Origin: JALONH01 sp046329235
GTDB taxonomy: Bacteria; Bacteroidota; Bacteroidia; Cytophagales; Cytophagaceae
DNA length: 64,000 bases
Reading direction: 5' to 3'
Assembly (NCBI GenBank): GCA_046329235.1
Contig: JAXLVA010000001.1
Location: forward strand, 3,162,001-3,226,000
Shown here piece after piece: positions 16,950 to 24,273 of this stretch; position 1 is the stretch's first letter, and each line of letters begins with the position of its first letter. The notes below the pieces were generated by a model. That model saw only the letters and a program-made list of their open reading frames with translations, was not told where the DNA came from and ran no database searches. The position numbers and the translations under genes are program-made.

Positions 16950-17255
16950 GTATTAAGTATTAAGTATTAAGTATTAAGTATTAAGTATTAAGTATTAAGT
17001 ATTAAGTATTAAGTATTAAGTATTAAGTATTAAGTATTAAGTATTAAGTATTAAGTATTAAGTATTAAGTATTAAGTATTAAGTATTAAGTATTAAGTAT
17101 TAAGTATTAAGTATTAAGTATTAAGTATTAAGTATTAAGTATTAAGTATTAAGTATTAAGTATTAAGTATTAAGTATTAAGTATTAAGTATTAAGTATTA
17201 AGTATTAAGTATTAAGTATTAAGTATTAAGTATTAAGTATTAAGTATTAAGTATT
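16950..17255. repeat. Perfect 7-bp tandem repeat (GTATTAA, 43.7 copies)
   Basis: 43 uninterrupted copies of GTATTAA plus a final GTATT, 306 bp with no base change. It begins 6 bp upstream of the MurK-like ATG and fills most of the gap to the cytochrome b5-like gene. Both strands have stop codons in every frame, so it is not coding. Perfect identity over so many copies implies recent expansion and ongoing slippage. Diverged single units (CTTAATACT) persist just beyond it at about 17299 and 17322. Confidence 0.97.
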
Positions 17256-17329
17256 TTTTCTTCATGAAAAATTTTCTTAGTACAGTTCTCGCGAAGTCTT
17301 AATACTCCTGACTCTGTACTTAATACTAT

Positions 17330-17563
17330 CTATTTCAATTTCCCAATGGGAGTAAATTTATCAAAAACATTTTCGGTATGCGGAGCATCTTTTAACTCAT
17401 CGGTTAAATCTTGTCCTGCCCAGTGTTCGTAGTGTTTGCCGTTGCGCCAAAGTTTGGATTTGCTTACATCGTAAATTAAACCTTTGTAAGCACACCAAAT
17501 CTCCGGTTTGTCTTGTCCGTTGCGTAAGGCTAATTGCGACTTGGTATATTCCGGCAGCGACAT
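17330..17563 (-). CDS. Cytochrome b5-like heme-binding domain protein
   Basis: 77 residues, a free-standing cytochrome b5-like domain: LPEYTKSQLALRNGQDKPEI..., AYKGLIYDVSKSKLW, GKHYEHWAGQDLT, with EHW and HTENV supplying candidate ligand positions. The canonical HPGG is not intact (RNGKHYEHWAG), as in progesterone-receptor-like b5 domains, so heme binding may use Tyr/His or differ. It has no signal or membrane anchor. It starts 2 bases after the upstream ureohydrolase-fold gene and is surely cotranscribed; its redox partner is unknown. Confidence 0.82.
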   Translation of the reverse strand: MSLPEYTKSQLALRNGQDKPEIWCAYKGLIYDVSKSKLWRNGKHYEHWAGQDLTDELKDAPHTENVFDKFTPIGKLK

Positions 17564-17565
17564 AC

Positions 17566-18723
17566 TTAAATTAATTTAGCGTGGGTGTTAATCCAGCGAT
17601 ACGGAAGTTCACCTCTATTGGCTGTTAAGTAATCCGAGTACGAACAAGGTACAATGGAATTACGAGCGTATTGTTTTTTCATAGAAGGATAAGGAACTTC
17701 CATCCACCACTTCTCCGTACTTTGATGTTTGTAGAACGTTAACTGATGAGGTTCTCCAGGAATAGAAACGATGTAACGAACAAAGTTTTTCCCTTCAAAA
17801 TCATCTTCAGGTTTGCGGTGATAATACCCTTCAATGAAATACCAAATCATGGTAGCAACGACAGAAGCTGTTAATCCCCGCTCATCATAATCCGGATTGA
17901 ATTCGTAAATACCAAGCGAAGTTAATTTGTTATTGATACCTGCATACCAACAAAGCTGACAAGCCTCTTCTCCTGACAAGCCGAAAGGTTGCGCGTTAGC
18001 GTTACCAGGTGCATCGGAGGCACGGATGGCAGTGATATCAAAGGATAACATATCGGCGGAGCGAACCACCGGCTCCATCTCTGATATATTCTCACGTAGT
18101 TGACCTATGCGGTAACTTTCGAAGTATAGTTTTTCTAAAACATTAATCGTTTCACTATCCGTTACAAAACTTTGATATGCTAAGTGACTATAGTTGAATA
18201 AAAAGTTAGGTTCATGCACCAACATACGATGTGTATGATGTTTACTCATATCATCCGTAGAAGCAGACATGTCCATATGACTGTCGATGTTCAATACGGA
18301 GATAAGTTGCTCCGTCGATTGATACGCCCAGAACTGAGCTAAATCAATATCATGCGAGCCGCCGATTAGAATCGGTAGAATATTTTTTTGTAAAAGATAC
18401 TCTACTACTTCTTTGATGCGTAAGTAACTTTCTTCGGTGTTAATACCCTGACGAATATTTCCTAAGTCGGCAATTCGATACGAACCACTTCCTTTTTTTA
18501 ATCGGTATAGTTTTTTGCGAACGGCATCCGCAGCTTTCTCAGAACCTTTGTTGGTTAATGTTCCACCGGATTCAGTAATCCCTATGATGGCAATGTCCAC
18601 GTCATGTAAATCCGGGAAATTGATTTGATAAGTACTGATAGCGTTAGCAAACAAAAACGGGTCTAACATTTCGGATGCTGCTACATCGGTAACGACCGGA
18701 TCAAAAAAGATACGTAGATTCAT
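17566..18723 (-). CDS. Arginase/formimidoylglutamase-fold (ureohydrolase) protein
   Basis: About 385 residues. Metal-binding motifs of the ureohydrolase superfamily are visible: GGSHDIDLAQ (His), NIDSHMDM (D-x-H-x-D) and SFDITAIRASDAPG. In the last motif the second metal-ligand Asp of the usual SxDxD is replaced by Thr, a change I associate with a Bacteroidota subgroup annotated as formimidoylglutamase; activity and substrate are therefore uncertain. It lies between a radical SAM gene and a cytochrome b5-like gene on one strand. The frame opens at TTG 18729, but ATG 18723 gives the natural start (MNLRIFFDPV). Confidence 0.8.
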   Translation of the reverse strand: MNLRIFFDPVVTDVAASEMLDPFLFANAISTYQINFPDLHDVDIAIIGITESGGTLTNKGSEKAADAVRKKLYRLKKGSGSYRIADLGNIRQGINTEESYLRIKEVVEYLLQKNILPILIGGSHDIDLAQFWAYQSTEQLISVLNIDSHMDMSASTDDMSKHHTHRMLVHEPNFLFNYSHLAYQSFVTDSETINVLEKLYFESYRIGQLRENISEMEPVVRSADMLSFDITAIRASDAPGNANAQPFGLSGEEACQLCWYAGINNKLTSLGIYEFNPDYDERGLTASVVATMIWYFIEGYYHRKPEDDFEGKNFVRYIVSIPGEPHQLTFYKHQSTEKWWMEVPYPSMKKQYARNSIVPCSYSDYLTANRGELPYRWINTHAKLI

Positions 18724-18775
18724 AAGCAATTTTCAGTAGAAACAAAGATACAGGATAGAGAACAAACGCCCTATC

Positions 18776-19756
18776 TTATCTAAACCATTCTTTCCACGTT
18801 CCTTTGTAATAATTATATTTTAATGTGCTGGGTAATGCTTTCCAAAAGTACTTAGACGTATGTGTAGCAAAGCTAGGCTGCATATAACAGTTGATGGTAC
18901 AACCCTCGCATTCCGGTAAGCGACCTTCCTGCTGAATGAGTTGTTGCACTTCCTTACTTTGGTATACTTCTAAAAGGTTATTGTCGATAGAGAATTCTTT
19001 TGTTCCTAAGTGATAACAAGGAACGGATAATTTGTTTTCCGGAGTTAACACTAAAGTGGTAGAACCCGCTTTACACACGGGATTGGAAGTGTGATTGCCT
19101 CCGTCTAATCGTAAATCGATGAAGGCTTGATTCAGATACACCCACTTCTTTTTACCCCAGTTGGATAAGACAGATAAGTCTTCCTTGGATAAACCTGCAC
19201 CGGTGCTTACTTCATTATAATCGAAAGAAGGATTGAGTAAGAGCATCAGCTGACGGGGAGCAGTGATTTGCTCATATACTTTCTGGATTTGCGATAGATT
19301 TTCTTTGAAAACGGTGAAAAGAATATCCGGTTTTTCGCCCATAGAAAGAGCGATGTCCAGTGATTCTATCACGAAGTCAAAACACGCTACACCACGCATG
19401 GTATCATGGGTTGACGCATCCGCTGCATCTAAAGAAAAGTGCAGCATATCGATTAGTCCTTTCAGTTCGGTGGCGCGCTTAGGATAGAGTAGACCGTTAG
19501 TGGTAACGGTAGTAATCATTCCATATTTTTTAGCCAGTCGAAGTAGGGTAGGAAGCTCTCGGTGAAGGAGTGGTTCACCGCCTGTAAAGTCGATAATTTT
19601 GACGCCCAGTTTCTTTAAATCTCGGAAGTTTTGCTCCGCTTGAAGCGGGGTTACATACGGTGATGGCTTCTCCCATATATCACAGAATGAACAGGTTGCG
19701 TTACATCTGTAGGTGACATAGTAGTTGCACAAAACCGGATGTGATAGGAGGCGCAT
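18776..19756 (-). CDS. Radical SAM/SPASM-type protein
   Basis: 326 residues. The radical SAM cluster motif CNATCSFC (CX3CX2C) is at residues 18-25, followed by FTGGEPLL, the GGE motif for SAM binding. The C-terminal part holds further Cys residues (CKAGS, PCYHLG, CEGCTINC) arranged like a SPASM/twitch auxiliary Fe-S domain, typical of enzymes that modify peptides or proteins or assist heme/cofactor building. It is first in a three-gene operon with the ureohydrolase-fold and cytochrome b5-like genes. The substrate cannot be predicted; no precursor peptide was found next to it. Confidence 0.87.
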   Translation of the reverse strand: MRLLSHPVLCNYYVTYRCNATCSFCDIWEKPSPYVTPLQAEQNFRDLKKLGVKIIDFTGGEPLLHRELPTLLRLAKKYGMITTVTTNGLLYPKRATELKGLIDMLHFSLDAADASTHDTMRGVACFDFVIESLDIALSMGEKPDILFTVFKENLSQIQKVYEQITAPRQLMLLLNPSFDYNEVSTGAGLSKEDLSVLSNWGKKKWVYLNQAFIDLRLDGGNHTSNPVCKAGSTTLVLTPENKLSVPCYHLGTKEFSIDNNLLEVYQSKEVQQLIQQEGRLPECEGCTINCYMQPSFATHTSKYFWKALPSTLKYNYYKGTWKEWFR

Positions 19757-19763
19757 AGTTGAA

Positions 19764-19778
19764 ATATTACTGTAATAT
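19764..19778. promoter_or_regulatory. Dyad ATATTAC-T-GTAATAT upstream of the radical SAM gene
   Basis: Perfect 7+7 inverted repeat with one central base, 8 bases upstream of the radical SAM ATG. It is a possible operator; no regulator gene is adjacent. Confidence 0.35.
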
Positions 19779-19945
19779 AGGAATAAACACAGATTTTTTA
19801 GTCTTAAAGGGTAGAAAGGGCATTTTTTTACCAGAAATGGGTTACATAAGTACCTAAAAACAAGTAAAAGAAAATTCTAATTTATTATATTTACCTCCTA
19901 TTCTTTAAAATTTGTTTACGAACGTATCAAAAGTAAAATAGTATT

Positions 19946-21043
19946 ATGGTTGACAATGTAAAAAGTGCTACCCTAACCGGAGTTATTACCGGAGATAAGG
20001 TACAGGAAGTATTTAAAGCAGCGAAAAAAGCAAACGTAGCATTCCCTGCGGTTAACGTGATTAACACAAGTACAGTGAATGCTGTCATGGAAGGAGCGAA
20101 AAAAGCAAATTCTCCTGTATTCATCCAATTCTCAAACGGTGGTGCTCAGTTCTATGCTGGTAAAGGTTTATCTAACGCTGGAGAGAAAGCGGCTATCGCA
20201 GGTGGTATTTCTGGTGCGCAACACGTGCATTTATTAGCGGAACAATATGGTGTAGGTGTATTTTTACATACTGACCACGCTGCTAAAAAATTATTACCAT
20301 GGATTGATGGTTTATTAGATGCAGGTGAGAAATTCTACAAAGCTTATGGTAAGCCATTGTACTCTTCTCACATGTTAGATTTATCTGAAGAGCCATTACA
20401 CGAGAACATCGAGATTTGTAAAAAATACCTAGAGCGTATGAGCAAATTAGGTATGACATTAGAAATCGAATTAGGTGTTACTGGTGGTGAAGAAGATGGT
20501 GTAGATAACACAGGTGTAGATAACAGCAAATTATATACTCAACCGGAAGAAGTTGCTTACGCTTACGAAGAGTTAATGAAAGTGAGTGATAAATTCACTA
20601 TCGCTGCTGCTTTCGGTAACGTACACGGTGTATACAAATCTGGTAGCGTGAAATTGTCTCCAAAGATTTTGAAAAACTCTCAAGACTACGTTATCAAGAA
20701 ATATAGCTTACAAGAAAGCGAGCCATTAAACTTCGTATTCCACGGTGGTTCAGGTTCTACTCAAGAAGAAATCAGAGAAGCGATTTCTTACGGTGTAGTT
20801 AAAATGAACATCGATACAGATTTACAATGGGCATTCTGGGAAGGTGTATTAAATAACTATAAAGCGAACGAAGCATACTTACAAGGTCAAATCGGTAACC
20901 CTAAAGGTGACGATCAACCGAACAAGAAATACTACGATCCACGCGTATGGTTAAGAAAAGGGGAAGATACTTTCGTTGCTCGTTTAACAAAAGCATTCGA
21001 AGATTTGAACTCTATCAACGCTAATGACAAAATGTGGAACTAA
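19946..21043 (+). CDS. fbaA: Class II fructose-bisphosphate aldolase
   Basis: 365-residue zinc enzyme that interconverts fructose-1,6-bisphosphate with glyceraldehyde-3-P and dihydroxyacetone-P in glycolysis and gluconeogenesis. FLHTDHAAKKLLPWIDGL carries the zinc His and catalytic Asp; GNVHGVY and FHGGSGS supply further metal and phosphate contacts. The length and sequence fit the class IIA (E. coli FbaA) type. Codon use is strongly biased (few rare codons), as in tpiA, consistent with high expression. Own terminator at 21070-21102. Confidence 0.97.
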   Translation: MVDNVKSATLTGVITGDKVQEVFKAAKKANVAFPAVNVINTSTVNAVMEGAKKANSPVFIQFSNGGAQFYAGKGLSNAGEKAAIAGGISGAQHVHLLAEQYGVGVFLHTDHAAKKLLPWIDGLLDAGEKFYKAYGKPLYSSHMLDLSEEPLHENIEICKKYLERMSKLGMTLEIELGVTGGEEDGVDNTGVDNSKLYTQPEEVAYAYEELMKVSDKFTIAAAFGNVHGVYKSGSVKLSPKILKNSQDYVIKKYSLQESEPLNFVFHGGSGSTQEEIREAISYGVVKMNIDTDLQWAFWEGVLNNYKANEAYLQGQIGNPKGDDQPNKKYYDPRVWLRKGEDTFVARLTKAFEDLNSINANDKMWN

Positions 21044-21069
21044 TTTTTTAGTTTCCTTTTAAATAATAC

Positions 21070-21103
21070 AAAAAGGCAGTAGTTGTTGACTACTGCCTTT
21101 TTT
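21070..21103 (+). terminator. Intrinsic terminator after fbaA
   Basis: Perfect 14-bp stem AAAAAGGCAGTAGT/ACTACTGCCTTTTT with 5-base loop. Confidence 0.95.
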
Positions 21104-21248
21104 ATTTCGATAGAGTTAGTTTTTTGGTTTTTATATATATAGTATTTAAGCAATAATAAATTGTTTATTATGAATATGTTAGGATTTAAATAGAACTATT
21201 TTTAGATTGATAACGTATTATTACTACACCCTTTACTTATTTCAGGAT

Positions 21249-21548
21249 ATGGATATGACTAGTGTTAGCCCGATGGCGATTGAAAAGGAAGACATCGTAC
21301 ATCTAACCTTTTCCAACGTGGATGTGATTTCAGACCCTGCCAAAAAGAGATTAAGAGAAATCTACTTACAAAGAGCCGAGCGCTACGGCAATGGGTACAA
21401 AGGGAAAGTCAAAATACTATTTGTATCTGCCGAAGGTAAGCAGTATGTAGTCAACACTACTATTTGGTCAGCGGATCATGAACACGTTTCATTGAAACAT
21501 GGGATTGTAATCCCAACAAAATCAATTTTGGATATCGAATTCAGTTAA
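21249..21548 (+). CDS. Conserved-looking 99-residue protein of unknown function
   Basis: The frame extends up to a TTG at 21207, but the Tyr-rich start looks non-coding and the ATG at 21249 (MDMTSVSPMAIEKEDIVHLT) is a better start; ATG 21273 is also possible. The protein is soluble and mixed alpha/beta, with a basic helix (PAKKRLREIYLQRAERYGNG) followed by beta-like stretches (KVKILFVSAEGKQYVVNTTI, HVSLKHGIVIPTKSILDIEF). I recall similar short proteins in Chitinophagales but know no function. A terminator follows. Confidence 0.6.
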   Translation: MDMTSVSPMAIEKEDIVHLTFSNVDVISDPAKKRLREIYLQRAERYGNGYKGKVKILFVSAEGKQYVVNTTIWSADHEHVSLKHGIVIPTKSILDIEFS

Positions 21549-21583
21549 CTTAAATCTCTTCAATTAGAAAAAGCAAACCCTTT

Positions 21584-21618
21584 AAAAACCAACAGCCAAT
21601 AACTGTTGGTTTTGTATT
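21584..21618 (+). terminator. Intrinsic terminator
   Basis: Perfect 11-bp stem AAAACCAACAG/CTGTTGGTTTT (21584-21594 with 21602-21612), 7-base loop, then T-rich sequence. Confidence 0.85.
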
Positions 21619-21848
21619 TTTTATTAAACTATAGTATCCAATCATCAATCGACTCAAATGATATAATAATTTTTTGAAATTGAGCATTTGAATTAGAAAG
21701 TAAATTTTCATCAATGAAAAATATCAACCTTATAATATTTTGTTCACTAAAGTTTATGAGTAAAGCAACGTAAAAATTGTTTCTGGGTCTATTATTGTTC
21801 CTTAAAACGATTAAATTCGTGTGGTATTAGTTTGGTTTATTTAGCCCC
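21619..21848. other. AT-rich intergenic stretch without a recognisable feature
   Basis: About 230 bases. No frame longer than a few codons with a plausible start, no strong hairpin, and no clear TAnnTTTG/TTTG promoter pair for the downstream membrane protein gene was seen. Confidence 0.5.
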
Positions 21849-22112
21849 ATGGGAACAATTAATCAGTTTGTTTTTAATAATATTAAAACGATAGAAATGA
21901 TTGGCGTAATCATGCGAATCATTAGTTTTACATTAGTCAGTTGGTTAGGTTCAGAGAGCCCCTTTTTGTTTGTCTGGATAGTTAACACAACGGATGCCAT
22001 TATTTTATCATGGTGTGCCGTATTGAAAAAAGATAAAGCGTATACTTTATTAAATGTGTTTTGGATATTAGTGGGAATCATTGGAATGGCAAGAGCTTTG
22101 CAAATGATCTAA
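21849..22112 (+). CDS. Small three-helix membrane protein of unknown function
   Basis: 87 residues with three predicted hydrophobic stretches (EMIGVIMRIISFTLVSWLG, PFLFVWIVNTTDAIILSWCA, TLLNVFWILVGIIGMARAL). No motif is recognised. It ends 12 bases before the MarC-family gene on the same strand and may be cotranscribed. An antisense frame at 21863-22081 is a shadow. Confidence 0.6.
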   Translation: MGTINQFVFNNIKTIEMIGVIMRIISFTLVSWLGSESPFLFVWIVNTTDAIILSWCAVLKKDKAYTLLNVFWILVGIIGMARALQMI

Positions 22113-22124
22113 AAATTTCACACC

Positions 22125-22775
22125 ATGGTAGCAGATTCTTTTTTTCATTTATTATTTATTAGCGTAGTTGCTTTGTTTCCTGTAGTTAATCCTATAGGTA
22201 CTGCACTCATTGTTAACCCATACTTATCTCAATTAGAGGAATCGCATAAAAAATCAGCAGTCAATAAAATTACAATTTATGCTTTTGCCATTTGTGTGTT
22301 TTGTTTGTTTGCTGGACACTTCATTTTAAAAATATTTGGAATTTCTATACCAGTAATTCAGTTGGCAGGTGGAATTATGATTTGTAAAACAGGTTGGGAA
22401 TGGTTGACTTCTGACAAGACGAGTGCCTCTTTTAAATCAAACTCAAGTTCTGAAGTAAAAGTAAGTATTGATGATAAACTTTTTTATCCGATTACATTCC
22501 CTATTACTACAGGTGCCGGAACGATATCTGTCTTATTTACTTTAGGAGCACAAAGTGAAACGGAGAATTTTGAAAACTATCTTTTAAATACAGGAGCCAT
22601 TTTGGTGGCAATTATCATTATGTGTATTCTGATCCGTATTTTTTATGTGAATACAGATGTGATATTAAAATATTTAGGTTCTCACTCCGAAAATATTGTG
22701 AATAGATTAATGGCCTTTCTGCTTTTCTGTGTAGGTCTACAAATTGCAGTGACGGGAGTTAAGGCGTTGTTATAA
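22125..22775 (+). CDS. MarC family integral membrane protein
   Basis: 216 residues, six hydrophobic segments. FPVVNPIGTALIVNPYL near the N-terminus and ITFPITTGAGTISVLFTLGA near residue 120 are the two related repeats of the MarC/UPF0056 family, which has inverted-repeat transporter-like topology. Some members are proposed to move amino acids, but physiological substrates are unclear; MarC itself is not a drug efflux pump despite the name. It is convergent with the NarK gene across the structured element at 22797-22916. Confidence 0.88.
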   Translation: MVADSFFHLLFISVVALFPVVNPIGTALIVNPYLSQLEESHKKSAVNKITIYAFAICVFCLFAGHFILKIFGISIPVIQLAGGIMICKTGWEWLTSDKTSASFKSNSSSEVKVSIDDKLFYPITFPITTGAGTISVLFTLGAQSETENFENYLLNTGAILVAIIIMCILIRIFYVNTDVILKYLGSHSENIVNRLMAFLLFCVGLQIAVTGVKALL

Positions 22776-22796
22776 GATTTAATTTTTATTTAAAAA

Positions 22797-22916
22797 TAGC
22801 GGCTTTTTAATAATGTAGAGATATTAGTTCAACTACTTCCAACAGCTCAGGCCCTCTAATATTTGCTCTTACACTTTCCTGTAAAAGTGTACTCTACCTA
22901 CTAAATGAAGCCGCTA
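22797..22916. ncRNA. Putative structured element with three-way junction
   Basis: Four perfect pairings nest in 120 bases. P1 22797-22805 with 22908-22916 (TAGCGGCTT/AAGCCGCTA, 9 bp). P2 22815-22820 with 22892-22897 (6 bp). P3 22821-22827 with 22856-22862 (ATATTAG/CTAATAT, 7 bp). P4 22870-22877 with 22884-22891 (TACACTTT/AAAGTGTA, 8 bp). P2, P3 and P4 meet in a three-way junction closed by P1. On the minus strand P1 is followed by TTTTT. It lies between convergent genes, so it could be a 3' UTR element, terminator, small RNA or a small inverted-repeat mobile element. I match it to no known RNA family. Confidence 0.5.
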
Positions 22917-22930
22917 ATAACAATTAGTAT

Positions 22931-24265
22931 CTAACTTGGTTTTTCACATCCTTTTTGGGTATAATATTGCCAGTTGATATAGGTGGCAATGATACAGGAT
23001 GCTGTAATGTAGCAAAAGAATAATCTTGAATCGCCTGTGATTTTATTTGATTGATTAATTAAAACGTTGAAAATAAAAGGTCCGAAAGCTGCAATAGCTG
23101 AGGTCCATCCAATGACACCGGCTGCTTTACGAGGAGATTCAGAAAAGATAACTGGAAACTGTTTGAAAGTGGCAGCATTTCCTACTCCTGTAAAAAAGAA
23201 GATAAGCATAATAATTGTTACAAAGCCCGTGAACTTGTCGGGAGAAGACGGTGTTAAATATCCTCCTACAATTAGAGTTGTAAATAGAATAACTAAAAAC
23301 ACACCGGTGAGATGAGTTAATATTGCACCTCCTGTTTTATCTGCTATTTTACCAAATATAACTCTAGTAGCAGAACCAATTAAGGGACCATAAAAAGCAT
23401 ATTTCAAAGGGTCTAAACTTGGGTCTAGAGGAGCATAGATGCTTTTAATCATCATAGGAAATGCTGCTGCAAGTCCGGCAAATGTTCCAAATGTCATGAT
23501 ATAGGTAATGGTACAAAACCATGTATGCTTATCACTGAAAATATCCAATTGTTCGCGAAATGAAGCATTGACAGGAATACTTTTCAGTGATAGCCATGAT
23601 ACAATTCCAATGATGAATAATGGTAGAATATAAATAAATGCAATATTTTGCAGGTAGATGGTTTTACCTGTTTCTACAATTATTTGGCCTCCTCCTACAA
23701 AAGAGAAAATAGATAATCCTATAATTAGAGGAGAAAGTAGCTGTACTAAACTCACTCCGAAATTACCAATACCTGCTTGTACGCCTAATGCAGTACCAAT
23801 ATGTTTTTTTGGAAAAAACAGAGAAGTAGAAGGCATATAAGAAGAAAAATCACCTCCTCCAATTCCTAATAAAAAGGCAATGAGCATGAAGTATCCAAAA
23901 GTACTTTCAAGATCCATTACTGCAAAGCCTAACATTAATAGAGGTATTATTTTAATAAGTGTAGAAATGGTAATAACATTACGAGTGCCATATAATGGTA
24001 TTAAAAAGGTGTTTAATATTCTAAACAACCCTCCTGCAAGACCAGGTATAGCGGCGAGCCAGAATAATTGTTCATTTGTGAATTTAAATCCTATACTAGG
24101 TAATTTGATTACAATGACACTAAAAAGAAACCATGTTGAAAAGGAAATTGTAAGAGCAAACGTTGTAATGGCAAGGGTTTTCCACGCAATTTTTTTTCCT
24201 GTTTTTTCCCAAAAGAGCTCGTTAGAAGGATCATATCCCGTTAACCATTTTGATTTATTTCCCAT
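22931..24265 (-). CDS. narK: MFS nitrate/nitrite transporter, NarK family (second of tandem pair)
   Basis: 444 residues, about 12 membrane segments. Nitrate-signature glycine motifs are visible (GVQAGIGNFGVSLVQL near residue 160; second-half GVGNAATFKQFP near 365). GKKIAWKTLAITTFALTISF at the N-terminus is typical of NarK. It exchanges or imports nitrate and nitrite across the inner membrane. It lies 8 bases after the other NarK gene on the same strand, so the two form an operon divergent from the nitrate reductase genes, supporting nitrate as substrate. The division of labour between the two (uptake versus antiport) cannot be told. Confidence 0.88.
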   Translation of the reverse strand: MGNKSKWLTGYDPSNELFWEKTGKKIAWKTLAITTFALTISFSTWFLFSVIVIKLPSIGFKFTNEQLFWLAAIPGLAGGLFRILNTFLIPLYGTRNVITISTLIKIIPLLMLGFAVMDLESTFGYFMLIAFLLGIGGGDFSSYMPSTSLFFPKKHIGTALGVQAGIGNFGVSLVQLLSPLIIGLSIFSFVGGGQIIVETGKTIYLQNIAFIYILPLFIIGIVSWLSLKSIPVNASFREQLDIFSDKHTWFCTITYIMTFGTFAGLAAAFPMMIKSIYAPLDPSLDPLKYAFYGPLIGSATRVIFGKIADKTGGAILTHLTGVFLVILFTTLIVGGYLTPSSPDKFTGFVTIIMLIFFFTGVGNAATFKQFPVIFSESPRKAAGVIGWTSAIAAFGPFIFNVLINQSNKITGDSRLFFCYITASCIIATYINWQYYTQKGCEKPS

Positions 24266-24273
24266 GTGTTGAT

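Noticed and set aside
16950..17255. CRISPR-like array
   Set aside because: The 7-base units are directly adjacent with no spacers and no cas genes nearby; it is a simple tandem repeat.
21207..21248. TTG start extending the 99-residue protein by 14 residues
   Set aside because: The added part is Tyr-rich and AT-driven; a good ATG follows at 21249.
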